A stretch of DNA of 44,138 nt from Archaeoglobus sp. (GTDB lineage: Archaea > Halobacteriota > Archaeoglobi > Archaeoglobales > Archaeoglobaceae). The stretch lies in assembly GCA_017656505.1 (NCBI GenBank), contig JACDNU010000018.1:1-44138 (forward strand), read 5' to 3'. The notes under the pieces were generated by a model. It had not been told where the DNA came from, ran no database searches, and saw only the letters and a program-made list of their open reading frames with translations. Of this stretch, positions 16,920-25,465 are shown piece by piece (position 1 is the stretch's first letter; each line of letters starts with the position of its first letter). Made by a program: the position numbers and the translations under genes.

Positions 16920-18071
16920 TTACCTCATCGGAAAAAGTCCTCCGTGCTTCAAAACGAGTGTTTCCGGTTCGTAGAGGATTGTAACATGGTACACATTGAT
17001 CATACCCAGTAGATCTCCTTCTCTTATTTCCATATCTCTGTAAGGCAAGAAAACTGCTCGATCCACTCGCTTTTCATCCTCCACCATCTTTAATGGCCCC
17101 TTTGTAAAGACATCCAGCAACGTTCCACTGCCGTTCGTTCCGATCAGAGGTTGAACTATCGTACCTGCTGGAAAGTCTATCTCCTCTATTTTTATGACTT
17201 CAAGGTTATCAGCTTTTAATTCCTTGCTTTCTGCCGCCAAAACTGGCTCTATCCTGCCCATCGAGCTTCTCTTAAAATGGAACGGTTTTATCTCAAATTC
17301 TTTCCTTAAAACTTCATCCCCTTTCCAATAAACGAGATTTCCTTTAAAGGATCTCAAAAGGTACTTCATCAGGCTTTTTGATCTTTCACCAACTGAGACA
17401 TTATAGACGTTGAGAACTCCAAGGATGTCTCCTCTTTGTACCTCTCCATCAAAAACGGGCATGAAGAGGACTTCAGAAACCGTTCTGTTCTCCTCGATCT
17501 TTTTTGGTCTTCCATGTAGATGCAGATCCAGCACAATTCCGTATGCGTTCCTCATGATAAAGAGTGGAACTGGAATCGTGTTCCCAGGGATCTCAATGGA
17601 TGAAATTCGTATCAAAATGGGGTTTCCTTTTTTCACATTTACATCTTCATCTGAGATAAGAGGAATCCATTCAGCGAGATGCCACCTTCGATACCACATC
17701 TCGGAAACTTTGACGGCAGTTCTCCTGATCCCTCCATTTGTATAGGCGATCTTGATTTCCCTTTTTGAAAGTTGATTCTCAACCATCCTCAATTCTGGCT
17801 CCTTCCCAAGAATAAAAACCTTGATGACTCCGAGCAAATCGCCTTCTTTAACAAATCCGTTCTCAATTGGAAGGAAATAAACCTCCTCTAGTCTTTTCGG
17901 TTCATCAATGTTCATAGAATCCCGAACATCCCGAACATCGAGAACCATTCCCAAAGCATGTCTTACCACGGAAAGTATGGAAGAGATCGTGGACGGAAGC
18001 AAATCTATCGGCTCAATGCCTATCCTTTTTACCCTTCCTCTCTTGACTCCAACATCCTCGGCTGCAACCAA
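16920..18071 (-). CDS. DUF22-like protein with three internal repeats, disturbed 5' end
   Basis: About 383 residues built from three related units, each ending in a motif of the form F(L/M)P...G(D/E)(L/I)LGV(I/L)(K/N)V: near residues 67-85, 205-225 and 343-365. This resembles archaeal DUF22 proteins; function unknown. The first unit is short at its N-terminus compared with units two and three. In the same frame upstream lie ATG 18137, three more codons, TGA (18123-18125), then codons that read AYKPGAYKLTNYAYLKL into the annotated TTG 18071. A 16-bp palindrome contains the TGA. The original start was probably ATG 18137, so the present gene is either translated from TTG or damaged. Confidence 0.7.
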   Translation of the reverse strand: MVAAEDVGVKRGRVKRIGIEPIDLLPSTISSILSVVRHALGMVLDVRDVRDSMNIDEPKRLEEVYFLPIENGFVKEGDLLGVIKVFILGKEPELRMVENQLSKREIKIAYTNGGIRRTAVKVSEMWYRRWHLAEWIPLISDEDVNVKKGNPILIRISSIEIPGNTIPVPLFIMRNAYGIVLDLHLHGRPKKIEENRTVSEVLFMPVFDGEVQRGDILGVLNVYNVSVGERSKSLMKYLLRSFKGNLVYWKGDEVLRKEFEIKPFHFKRSSMGRIEPVLAAESKELKADNLEVIKIEEIDFPAGTIVQPLIGTNGSGTLLDVFTKGPLKMVEDEKRVDRAVFLPYRDMEIREGDLLGMINVYHVTILYEPETLVLKHGGLFPMR

Positions 18072-18092
18072 CAGCTTCAGATAGGCGTAGTT

Positions 18093-18127
18093 CGTGAGCT
18101 TATAAGCCCCTGGCTTATAAGCTCACG
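18093..18127. repeat. Perfect 16-bp inverted repeat with 3-nt loop
   Basis: Arms cgtgagcttataagcc (18093-18108) and ggcttataagctcacg (18112-18127) pair fully. On the minus strand this hairpin falls between a possible ATG (18137) and the TTG start (18071) of the DUF22-like gene and carries an in-frame TGA. Removing 21 bases would leave a continuous frame MKNAYKLTNY. It lies 48 bp beyond the lon stop, so a terminator or operator role is also possible. Confidence 0.9.
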
Positions 18128-18174
18128 CGTTCTTCATAATTAATAATTAATCATTGAGTTTTAAAAAAGTTTTG

Positions 18175-20046
18175 CTAACTGGAAATTTTCCTCAGTTTCC
18201 CTAACAGCCTGGTTTTGTTGCTTCCACTCAGCAAGCTGTATTCAAGAACTTCATCTATTCTTGCAACGGGGATTATCTCTATCTTGCCCTGATTCTCGCT
18301 ATCAAGCAAAACATCATCAAGGTTGTCTTTCGGGATTATCACCCTCTTTATCCCCGCCTGAATTGCTGCTTCAATCTTCTGCGTAACACCACCAACAGGC
18401 AAAACTTCTCCTTTGACAGAAAGCGACCCTGTCATCGCAACACTCTGATCGACTGGGATTCCTTCTATGGCAGATATCACAGCAGTTGCTATACTTATGC
18501 TTGCCGAATCTCCTTCAACCCCTTCATAAGTTCCAACAAACTGGATGTGAACGTCCATGTCTGAGATGTCTTTGCCTATGTACTTCTTTATGATTGCAGA
18601 GACATTCATAACAGCTTCCTTAGCTATCTCCTGCAACCTACCTGTTGCTATAACTTTGCCTTCTTCCTTACTCAAAGCTGGGGTGACCTCTGCCATAATT
18701 GGCAGCACAACTCCAGCCGATTCACCGATAACGGCTAAGCCGTTAACTCTTCCCACTTCTTCCCCTTCAACTATGAAAAGACGGTAATCTCTTCTTCTTT
18801 CGATGTATTTGTCTGCAAGCTGCTCTTCAATCGTTTTTGCAATCTTTTTCGCCCTCAAAACATGCTCTAACCTTACAATATCAGAGTTTTCACTCTTTGC
18901 TATGTCTCCAGCGGTTCTTATCAGCCCTCCAAGCTCTCTAAGTCTAAGAGTTAGGTGGTTTCTCCTTCCCGCCCTTCTCTTAGCCTCCCTGATTATCTCC
19001 GCCGTAGCATATCTGTCGAAGTGTGGTATTTTTCCGTCTTTGATTACTTCCTGAGCGACGAAGCGTACGAGCTTTCTCCTGTTCTCCTCAGTATCTTTCA
19101 TCGTATCGTTCATGTAAATTTCGTAGCCATAGCCTTCGATTCTGCTCCTCAAAGCTGGATGCATTCCCGTTAATGCATCGAGATTTCCTGCTGCCACAAG
19201 AATGAAATCACATGGCACCGGCTCAGTTCGAACCATCGCACCGCTGCTTCTTTCTGATTGGCCTGTGATTGGGAACTTCTTCTCCTGGAGCGCTGTGAGG
19301 ATCTTTTGTTGGGATTCAATCGTTAGGGTGTTTATCTCATCTATGTAGAGAACTCCCTTATGGGCCCGATGGATTGCTCCTGCCTCCACCCTTTCGTGAG
19401 CAGGAGTTTCAAGCCCGCCGCTCTGGAAAGGATCGTGCCTCACATCTCCGAAAAGAGCCCCCGCATGGGCTCCTGTTGCATCTTCAAAAGGTGCGGTTTG
19501 CTTATCTTGATTGTTCACAAGGAGTTTGGGGATGTTTCTCTCCTCCTTTGGAAGAAGATATCTTGCGACGAGAAAGAGCATCGCAGCAGCTATGATCCCC
19601 CAAAGAATTTCACCCTGAATGGCAGCATAGCCTACGATAAATATGACAAGCATGAAAAGGAAGAAGTTCCTCGCCTGAGCTTTCTTCATCGCCTCCTGCT
19701 TGTACGCATCGACTATCTCCTTTCCCTTACCAGCAGGAACCGTTCTGATCTTTGGCTGGTTTGAGTCCTCGGGATTTGGATAAACGAGTATGTCTTCTAA
19801 CTCTTCTTTTGGCAAAAGCTCAGCCATTGCCTTTGCCAGCATCGACTTTCCGGTGCCAGGGGAGCCTATTAGCATCACATGCCTTTTCTGAACTGCCGCT
19901 TTCTTTATTGCCTCTACAGCATCATCTTGGCCAATTACCTGGTCAACCAGCTTCTCTGGAACTTCGATTTCAGCAGTGGTCTCGAATTCCGTGTAGCCGA
20001 CAAGTTCATCTACGTCTTGGAGTTTTTCTAGGGTTACTTCTTTCAT
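18175..20046 (-). CDS. lonB: Membrane-anchored archaeal Lon protease (LonB)
   Basis: A 623-residue ATP-dependent protease. Walker A is GSPGTGKS at residues 61-68, two transmembrane helices lie at about 128-165 inside the AAA domain, and Walker B reads LYIDEINTL near 235. The protease domain carries the serine in EGDSASIS (about 515) and the lysine in GVTQKIEAA (about 558). No N-terminal substrate domain is present, which is the LonB pattern. A clear TATA element (tatataaatt near 20075) and a GGTAATC spacing precede ATG. It degrades unfolded and membrane-associated proteins. Confidence 0.97.
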   Translation of the reverse strand: MKEVTLEKLQDVDELVGYTEFETTAEIEVPEKLVDQVIGQDDAVEAIKKAAVQKRHVMLIGSPGTGKSMLAKAMAELLPKEELEDILVYPNPEDSNQPKIRTVPAGKGKEIVDAYKQEAMKKAQARNFFLFMLVIFIVGYAAIQGEILWGIIAAAMLFLVARYLLPKEERNIPKLLVNNQDKQTAPFEDATGAHAGALFGDVRHDPFQSGGLETPAHERVEAGAIHRAHKGVLYIDEINTLTIESQQKILTALQEKKFPITGQSERSSGAMVRTEPVPCDFILVAAGNLDALTGMHPALRSRIEGYGYEIYMNDTMKDTEENRRKLVRFVAQEVIKDGKIPHFDRYATAEIIREAKRRAGRRNHLTLRLRELGGLIRTAGDIAKSENSDIVRLEHVLRAKKIAKTIEEQLADKYIERRRDYRLFIVEGEEVGRVNGLAVIGESAGVVLPIMAEVTPALSKEEGKVIATGRLQEIAKEAVMNVSAIIKKYIGKDISDMDVHIQFVGTYEGVEGDSASISIATAVISAIEGIPVDQSVAMTGSLSVKGEVLPVGGVTQKIEAAIQAGIKRVIIPKDNLDDVLLDSENQGKIEIIPVARIDEVLEYSLLSGSNKTRLLGKLRKISS

Positions 20047-20187
20047 GATTACCTAAAACTAAGCTCAATTAATTTATATAGGTTATGCAACAATGATTAG
20101 GAAAATATCGAGCGTTTTTCCCATTTTTGATTAGAAATAAGGATAAAAATTTTGAATTATTGCTTGGAATTATTGAATGGTTTTACG

Positions 20188-20222
20188 GTCTATAGTCTCA
20201 CAGTCTTGCGGTCTTACGGTTT
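20188..20222. repeat. Degenerate 8-bp tandem repeats just after nrdJ
   Basis: Units gtctata, gtctcaca, gtcttgcg and gtcttacg follow each other without gaps and end two bases before the nrdJ stop codon region. They lie in the 3' flank of the gene, in the 177-bp gap before lon, which otherwise holds only the lon promoter. Confidence 0.85.
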
Positions 20223-20223
20223 C

Positions 20224-22470
20224 TCATCCACATTTCGTATATCCACACATCCTGCACGTCATGCATCCTTCTCCATACTCCAAAACATTTCCACACTCGG
20301 GGCAAACACCGCCGATCATCTTGGTCTTCGGCTTCTCCTCAAACTCCGTCAGAGGTTTGATTCCTTCGAGATCAACTCTGATCTTTGTGTATTCTCCCCT
20401 CAGATATCTTTCAAGGACCTTTGCAACTCCATCGGCACATGAAGTGATTATCTCATTTTCCTCGAAGCCTATAGAGGGACACCTTATCCCCTTAAGCTGC
20501 CTGATTATTGCATCCGGATTTACCCAGCTCCTTAAGGCTATGGAGATAAGCCTTCCTATCGCTTCGGTCTGCGAGGCAGCACATCCACCGCTTTTGCCGA
20601 GCTGAACGAATACCTCTGCTATGCCATGCTCGTCCTCGTTTATCGTAACATAAAGCGATCCGCATCCTGTTTTCGTTTCAATCGTTCTACCCCGCGTAAC
20701 CTTCGGCCTAGGCCTTGGCTCTATGAGCGTTACCGGCTTGACTGCATGAATCTTTTCCCTCTTCTTTTCCTCTTCCTTTCTCTTCAGGCTTAATACCTGC
20801 TCTTCTCTGCTTCCATCCCTGTAAACCGTCAACCCCTTACAGCCAAGCTCGTATGCAAGTATGAAGGCCTTCTCAATGTCCTCCCTCGTCGCATGGTTCG
20901 GAAGGTTTATCGTTTTGCTGACAGCATTGTCGGTGTACTTCTGGAATGCAGCCTGCATGCGAACATGCCATTCGGGAGCTATTTCGAGGGCGCATTTAAA
21001 GACCCTCCTAATTTCCGCCGGAATCTCCTCTATTCCTTCTAACGTTCCGGTTTCTGCAATTCTGGAAATTAGCTCCTCGCTGTACAGCCCTGCTTCTTTC
21101 AAATATCTCTCAAAAATAGGATTTACTTCGAAGAATTCTTCTCCATCCAAGATGTTCATCCTTCTGTATGCTACGGCAAATATCGGCTCTATACCACTCG
21201 AGCAGCCGGCTATGATGCTTATCGTGCCTGTTGGGGCTATGGTTGTTGTGGTTGCATTCCTCATTTTAATTCCCTTCTTTTCCCATACGCTGCCTTTCCA
21301 GTTCGGAAAGACCCCTCTCTCCTCTGCCAAAGCTTGCGATGCCTTATGGCTTTCCTCTTGGATGAATCCCATCACCCTCTCGGCGAGCTGCAAGGCTTCT
21401 TCGCTGTCGTAAGGGATTTTTAACATGAAGAGCATGTCGGCCCAGCCCATAACACCAAGACCGATTTTTCTGTTCGCGAGGGTCATTTGCTCGATTTCAG
21501 GAATCGGATAACCGTTAACGTCAACCACATCATCCAGAAATCTAACGCATGCCCACACAACCTCCCTCAGATGATCCCAGTCAATATCTCCGTTTTTAAC
21601 AAATTTGGCAAGATTTATGCTTCCCAAATTGCAGGATTCGTACGGAAGTAGAGGCTGTTCCCCGCATGGGTTAGTAGCTTCTATTTCTCCTACATGCGGA
21701 GTTGGATTGAATTTATTTACTGTATCTATAAAAACAGCCCCGGGCTCGCCATTTCTCCATGCTCCATCCACCATCAGATCGAAGATCCTTCTTGCAGGAA
21801 TCTTTCTCACAACTTCACCAGTTCGAGGATTTATGAGCTCGTAATCCTCATCTTTCTTTAAGGCCTCCATAAACTTGTCGGTGACAGCTACGCTTATGTT
21901 GAAGTTTCTTAGAACCCCTTCCTCCCTCTTCGCCGTGATGAATTCTTCTATGTCGGGATGGTGGACGTTAAGAATTCCCATGTTCGCTCCTCTTCTCCTC
22001 CCTCCCTGCTTTATCTGCTCGGTTGCCGCATCAAATATCTTCATAAAGCTTACTGGCCCGCTTGCAACCCCCATTGTTGATTTTACAATATCGCCAGCGG
22101 GCCTTAGCCTCGAGAAACTGAAGCCCGTTCCGCCTCCCGATTTCTGAACCTTCGCCATATCGGTCAAAGCCTTAAATATACCCTCGATTGAGTCCTCAAC
22201 AGGAATTACGAAGCATGCAGATAGCTGATTTAAGCTTGTGCCCGCATTCATTAGCGTTGGGCTGTTCGGCATGAAAATCTGGTTGTAGATTAAGTCGAAG
22301 AATTTCTTCGCCCAATGCTCTACATCGTTGCCGTAGTTCTCCTCAGCCTTTGCTATTGCTTTTGCTACCCTCCAGCACATCTCCTCGGGAGTTTCGATTA
22401 CCTTCCCATCTTCGTCTTTCAGCAGGTACCTTTTTTGAAGTACAACCTCAGCAGTTCTCGATAGCTCCAT
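20224..22470 (-). CDS. nrdJ: Adenosylcobalamin-dependent (class II) ribonucleotide reductase
   Basis: A 748-residue enzyme that reduces ribonucleotides to deoxyribonucleotides. The substrate loop PNSPTLMNAG lies near residue 70, the active-site NPCGEQPLLPYESCNLGSIN near residue 265, and a C-terminal zinc ribbon CPECGN...CRMCGYTKC closes the protein. The redox cysteines and the class II architecture need vitamin B12 coenzyme and no oxygen. A strong AGGAGGT lies just before ATG 22470. No NrdB or NrdD is present in the window. Confidence 0.96.
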   Translation of the reverse strand: MELSRTAEVVLQKRYLLKDEDGKVIETPEEMCWRVAKAIAKAEENYGNDVEHWAKKFFDLIYNQIFMPNSPTLMNAGTSLNQLSACFVIPVEDSIEGIFKALTDMAKVQKSGGGTGFSFSRLRPAGDIVKSTMGVASGPVSFMKIFDAATEQIKQGGRRRGANMGILNVHHPDIEEFITAKREEGVLRNFNISVAVTDKFMEALKKDEDYELINPRTGEVVRKIPARRIFDLMVDGAWRNGEPGAVFIDTVNKFNPTPHVGEIEATNPCGEQPLLPYESCNLGSINLAKFVKNGDIDWDHLREVVWACVRFLDDVVDVNGYPIPEIEQMTLANRKIGLGVMGWADMLFMLKIPYDSEEALQLAERVMGFIQEESHKASQALAEERGVFPNWKGSVWEKKGIKMRNATTTTIAPTGTISIIAGCSSGIEPIFAVAYRRMNILDGEEFFEVNPIFERYLKEAGLYSEELISRIAETGTLEGIEEIPAEIRRVFKCALEIAPEWHVRMQAAFQKYTDNAVSKTINLPNHATREDIEKAFILAYELGCKGLTVYRDGSREEQVLSLKRKEEEKKREKIHAVKPVTLIEPRPRPKVTRGRTIETKTGCGSLYVTINEDEHGIAEVFVQLGKSGGCAASQTEAIGRLISIALRSWVNPDAIIRQLKGIRCPSIGFEENEIITSCADGVAKVLERYLRGEYTKIRVDLEGIKPLTEFEEKPKTKMIGGVCPECGNVLEYGEGCMTCRMCGYTKCG

Positions 22471-22585
22471 ATTCTACCTCCTAACTATAATGAGCTGCAA
22501 ACTATTTTTAAACTTTCACTGGAAATGAAGGCTACAGCAAAATCGAAAAGGAAATGGTCTTATAGTTCCCACAAGATTTTCTGAT

Positions 22586-23374
22586 ATGTCTAAGCTTTCC
22601 AAACTTCTCAGCATCGTGGCCACCGAAAGGAAAAACGGCAACAGCGTTCTCGCATCTAAATACATTGCAAAGAAATTGGGAGCTGAGCTCGAGATCGTTA
22701 ATCTCGCAAAGCTTGACATAAGGCCGTGCAAAGCATGCTACAAGTGTCTTTATGGAGAGGATTGTTTGATCGATGACGATGTTGAAGATATTTTTACAGC
22801 CATTGAAGGAGCTGACGCGATACTGATTAGCTCCCCCGTTTACTGGCTAGATGCAACAGGGAAGTTCAAGGCTTTCTTGGATAGATGTTTCATGTCCCTC
22901 AGATATCGCGAAAAATTTAGAGGTAAGAGAGCTCTTGTGCTAACTTACCATGGATTCAACGAGATGGTTGGCTGGGCGTCAGCAACGCATTTAGTTTTGG
23001 CAAGAATCCTCGGCTTTGACGTGCTTGCCAACATAGAACTAAGAGCTGCGCTTCCAGCCGAAATTTTCACGGATAAAGAGACCTTCAAAAAACTCGAGCT
23101 TGCGGCAGAACTTCTGAGGAAAGGGGAAGTCAGGATTTTCGAAAACCAATGTCCTGTCTGCATGAGCGTGATTTTCAGAGTTGAGAATGGACACCTCCTC
23201 TGCCCGGTTTGCGGATCGAGGCTCGATGCTCAGATGAATCTAATCGAGAAGGGAGAGAGGTTTTCGGAAGAGTGGATAGTAGAGCATTTCAGCAAGGAAC
23301 TTGTAGGCTTAAAAGAGAAATTCAAGGAGATCAAAGATGAGCTAAAGGAGGCTGCAAAGATAGTCGAAAGATAG
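22586..23374 (+). CDS. Iron-sulfur flavoprotein with C-terminal zinc ribbon
   Basis: A 262-residue flavodoxin-fold protein. CKACYKCLYGEDC near residues 49-61 has the compact cysteine spacing of archaeal iron-sulfur flavoproteins (4Fe-4S), and ISSPVYWLDATGKFKAFLDR is the FMN-binding loop. Unlike the usual family members it adds CPVC and CPVCGS (about residues 190-212), a likely zinc ribbon. The final codons are produced by an 11-bp tandem duplication (23356-23377) whose second copy supplies the TAG stop. Role: FMN/Fe-S electron transfer or NAD(P)H-dependent reduction; partner unknown. Confidence 0.85.
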   Translation: MSKLSKLLSIVATERKNGNSVLASKYIAKKLGAELEIVNLAKLDIRPCKACYKCLYGEDCLIDDDVEDIFTAIEGADAILISSPVYWLDATGKFKAFLDRCFMSLRYREKFRGKRALVLTYHGFNEMVGWASATHLVLARILGFDVLANIELRAALPAEIFTDKETFKKLELAAELLRKGEVRIFENQCPVCMSVIFRVENGHLLCPVCGSRLDAQMNLIEKGERFSEEWIVEHFSKELVGLKEKFKEIKDELKEAAKIVER

Positions 23375-23377
23375 TCG
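23356..23377. repeat. Perfect 11-bp tandem duplication creating a stop codon
   Basis: aaagatagtcg occurs at 23356-23366 and 23367-23377. The second copy, shifted in frame, gives the TAG that ends the flavoprotein gene. Without it the frame would end at a TGA a few codons later. Confidence 0.95.
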
Positions 23378-23402
23378 AGATTGAGTGATTGAACTAAAGA
23401 TT

Positions 23403-23789
23403 ATGGATTGCGTTTTCTGCGAAATAATCGCGGGCAAGAGAGACTGCTTCAAAATATACGAGGATGAGAACGCAATAGCTTTCCTAGACATCAATCCTGT
23501 GGTGGAAGGACATACGCTTGTGATGCCTAAAAGACACGTGGAAAAGCTGGAAGACCTGAGCGATGAAGAGGCTGTCTTCGTTTTTAGAGCTATTAAGAGG
23601 GTTGTTGAACTTTTACTCAAAAAGCTTCAGGCAGATGGTTACAATGTCGTCGTCAACGTTGGCAGAATAGCCGGACAGGAGATCTTCCACCTCCACTTCC
23701 ATATTTTTCCGAGGAAAAAAGGGAGTTCCCGCAGCGGTAGTCTGGAAGAGGTCTACAGAAAGATTATGGGGATGAAATTTAAATCTTAA
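23403..23789 (+). CDS. HIT family nucleotide hydrolase/transferase
   Basis: About 128 residues with the histidine triad HLHFH near the C-terminus and the N-terminal CVFCEIIAG zinc-type segment of the Hint/Fhit-like HIT group. These enzymes hydrolyse nucleotide phosphoramidates or dinucleoside polyphosphates. GTG 23385 is in frame, but the family's usual MDCVFCEII start is ATG 23403. It follows the flavoprotein by 28 bp and ends 4 bp from the convergent radical SAM gene. Confidence 0.92.
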   Translation: MDCVFCEIIAGKRDCFKIYEDENAIAFLDINPVVEGHTLVMPKRHVEKLEDLSDEEAVFVFRAIKRVVELLLKKLQADGYNVVVNVGRIAGQEIFHLHFHIFPRKKGSSRSGSLEEVYRKIMGMKFKS

Positions 23790-23793
23790 GAGA

Positions 23794-24792
23794 TCAAAGA
23801 AACTTCCAACCCAAGAGATGCAGATTCCCTATATTAACCCTTTCCAGATATTTCTTGGCAGCGTTGTAGCATTTCTTAACTTGCTCGATAGGCGTTACCG
23901 GCATATCGCTTAGCCTGTAATCAGGATGGAAAACTAAAAGACTGTATGGGATCTTTTTATCAAAGGAAGCGATGAACGAGGCAATTCCTTCAACCTCAGT
24001 CTCATCAACGTAATAAGGAACCATCAACGTTGTTGCCGATATAACCTCCGGAGCCGTGTCGAAGACAACCTCGAAATTCTTCAGCGTTGGCTTATTACTT
24101 CTGCCCGTGAGAATGCTATGCAAATTCTCGTTCCAAGCTTTAAGGTCGAATTTGATCGTACCATTGGTTTGAGAGCTTATTTCCGCTGCTTTCCTTACAT
24201 ATTTCTCTCTGCCACCTCCATTCCACTCCCAGCAAACCATCAAATCCTTTTCTTTAGCTGCTTTTTCGCTGAATCTGAGGGCAAATGTCAGCTGCGGTTC
24301 TGGGGAGCCTCCGAAATGGCAGATACATTTCACTCTCGCTTTCATCGCAGCTTCTACCATCTCATCTATCGTGTAAGCCCTTGCAACTTCCACGCTCTTG
24401 TGCTGCCAGTTCTGGCAGAAGAGGCAATCGAAGTTGCAGCCGTAGTAGAAAACCGCAAGATTTGTCCCATGCATTTTGCTTCCCTCGCAAAACCAAGCGT
24501 TGCAGCAGTTCGTTGGCAGAGGATCTTCGTAGTACGAAAGGAGAGCTTTGTTTGGAGTAGCTAGATTGAATCTTTTTCCTTCAGCTGTGCCTCTCAATCC
24601 GCATAGGCCAACGGTGTTCTCTGTAAAAACACAAAAATTCGTACAAAGACAGCATTTTCCTGTCAACTCAGCTTCTTCCAGTCGGAGCACCCTATGGAGA
24701 TTCTGATAAACTTCTTTATCCTTTCTGGCACAGTCAGGGCAGATGGGCAAATTTTTCGAATACACCTTTTTCCCGCAGCTGACGCACCTCAT
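23794..24792 (-). CDS. Radical SAM protein of the pyruvate formate-lyase activase-like group (second)
   Basis: A 332-residue protein. The N-terminal zinc ribbon CVSCGKK...CPDCARK is followed by a cysteine-rich CCLCTNFC segment. The radical SAM motif GCNFDCLFCQNW is near residue 120 and a late LLVFHPDYRLSDMP segment is typical of the activase-like group. It differs from the proteins at 12994 and 39865 in its zinc ribbon and C-terminus. The substrate is unknown. It is probably cotranscribed with the thioesterase gene that starts at 25261, which ends 10 bp upstream of this ATG. Confidence 0.83.
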   Translation of the reverse strand: MRCVSCGKKVYSKNLPICPDCARKDKEVYQNLHRVLRLEEAELTGKCCLCTNFCVFTENTVGLCGLRGTAEGKRFNLATPNKALLSYYEDPLPTNCCNAWFCEGSKMHGTNLAVFYYGCNFDCLFCQNWQHKSVEVARAYTIDEMVEAAMKARVKCICHFGGSPEPQLTFALRFSEKAAKEKDLMVCWEWNGGGREKYVRKAAEISSQTNGTIKFDLKAWNENLHSILTGRSNKPTLKNFEVVFDTAPEVISATTLMVPYYVDETEVEGIASFIASFDKKIPYSLLVFHPDYRLSDMPVTPIEQVKKCYNAAKKYLERVNIGNLHLLGWKFL

Positions 24793-24802
24793 ACGCTAAT
24801 AA

Positions 24803-25261
24803 CTAAATTTCCCCACCATTCCCACCAATTTTTTCAACCAATTGCTTTAACTCGGGTGGGGTATCCATTATGTAGAAAGTTGCTGTTGCAATAGCCACGA
24901 TATCGCCATTCTGCTTTGCTTCAGCAGTCGAAACAGCTATCTTGCTCCCAATGCTTATAATTCTTCCTTCAGCCACAAGCTTTCCACCTTTGACGGGTTT
25001 AAGATAGTTAACCTTTATCTCAGCCGTCACAGCGATCTTGCCTTGTTTGAGAAGTTCTTTGTTAACTATCAGTCCCGCAGCGGAATCAAGAATGCTCGCT
25101 ATCACACCTCCGTGAGCAGTTCCAAATGCCTGCTTGTGCTTTCCCTCGATTTCAATCTCAACCCTAACGTTATCGCCGATGATAGGAGACATACCAATCA
25201 ATCTGTACCAACCTGAACCCCTAACCTTTTCCTCGAAGAACTTCAGGAATTTCTCTTCCAT
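24803..25261 (-). CDS. PaaI-type hotdog thioesterase
   Basis: A 152-residue single hotdog domain. The family motif AFGTAHGGVIASILDSAAGL contains the conserved histidine-glycine-glycine that binds the CoA thioester. It hydrolyses acyl-CoA esters, often aromatic or hydroxyphenyl-acyl. It lies immediately upstream of a radical SAM gene on the same strand, and the plus-strand acyl-CoA synthetase begins about 200 bp away. The 186-bp gap between them holds only AT-rich promoter DNA. Confidence 0.9.
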   Translation of the reverse strand: MEEKFLKFFEEKVRGSGWYRLIGMSPIIGDNVRVEIEIEGKHKQAFGTAHGGVIASILDSAAGLIVNKELLKQGKIAVTAEIKVNYLKPVKGGKLVAEGRIISIGSKIAVSTAEAKQNGDIVAIATATFYIMDTPPELKQLVEKIGGNGGEI

Positions 25262-25465
25262 ACTTTCACTTCAGCGTTCCTCGTTATAACATTTTGTTAT
25301 CCCCTTTAATTCTTTTTAACTCTTCAATTTCACTTCCTATAATTTGAAGCATAAATCCGATACTATTCAAAGAATCAGAAGCTAAATCCAAAATTGCTTG
25401 CCAAAATCAGAAACAAATTCGAAAGTTATTTAATTTGAGCTGCAAATATGAAATCCGGTGGTTGG

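Noticed and set aside
18175-20046. Palindrome at 18093-18127 as a bacterial-type lon terminator
   Set aside because: Archaeal termination relies on U-tracts; none follows the hairpin, and the arms overlap the downstream gene's 5' region in a way better explained by local copying.
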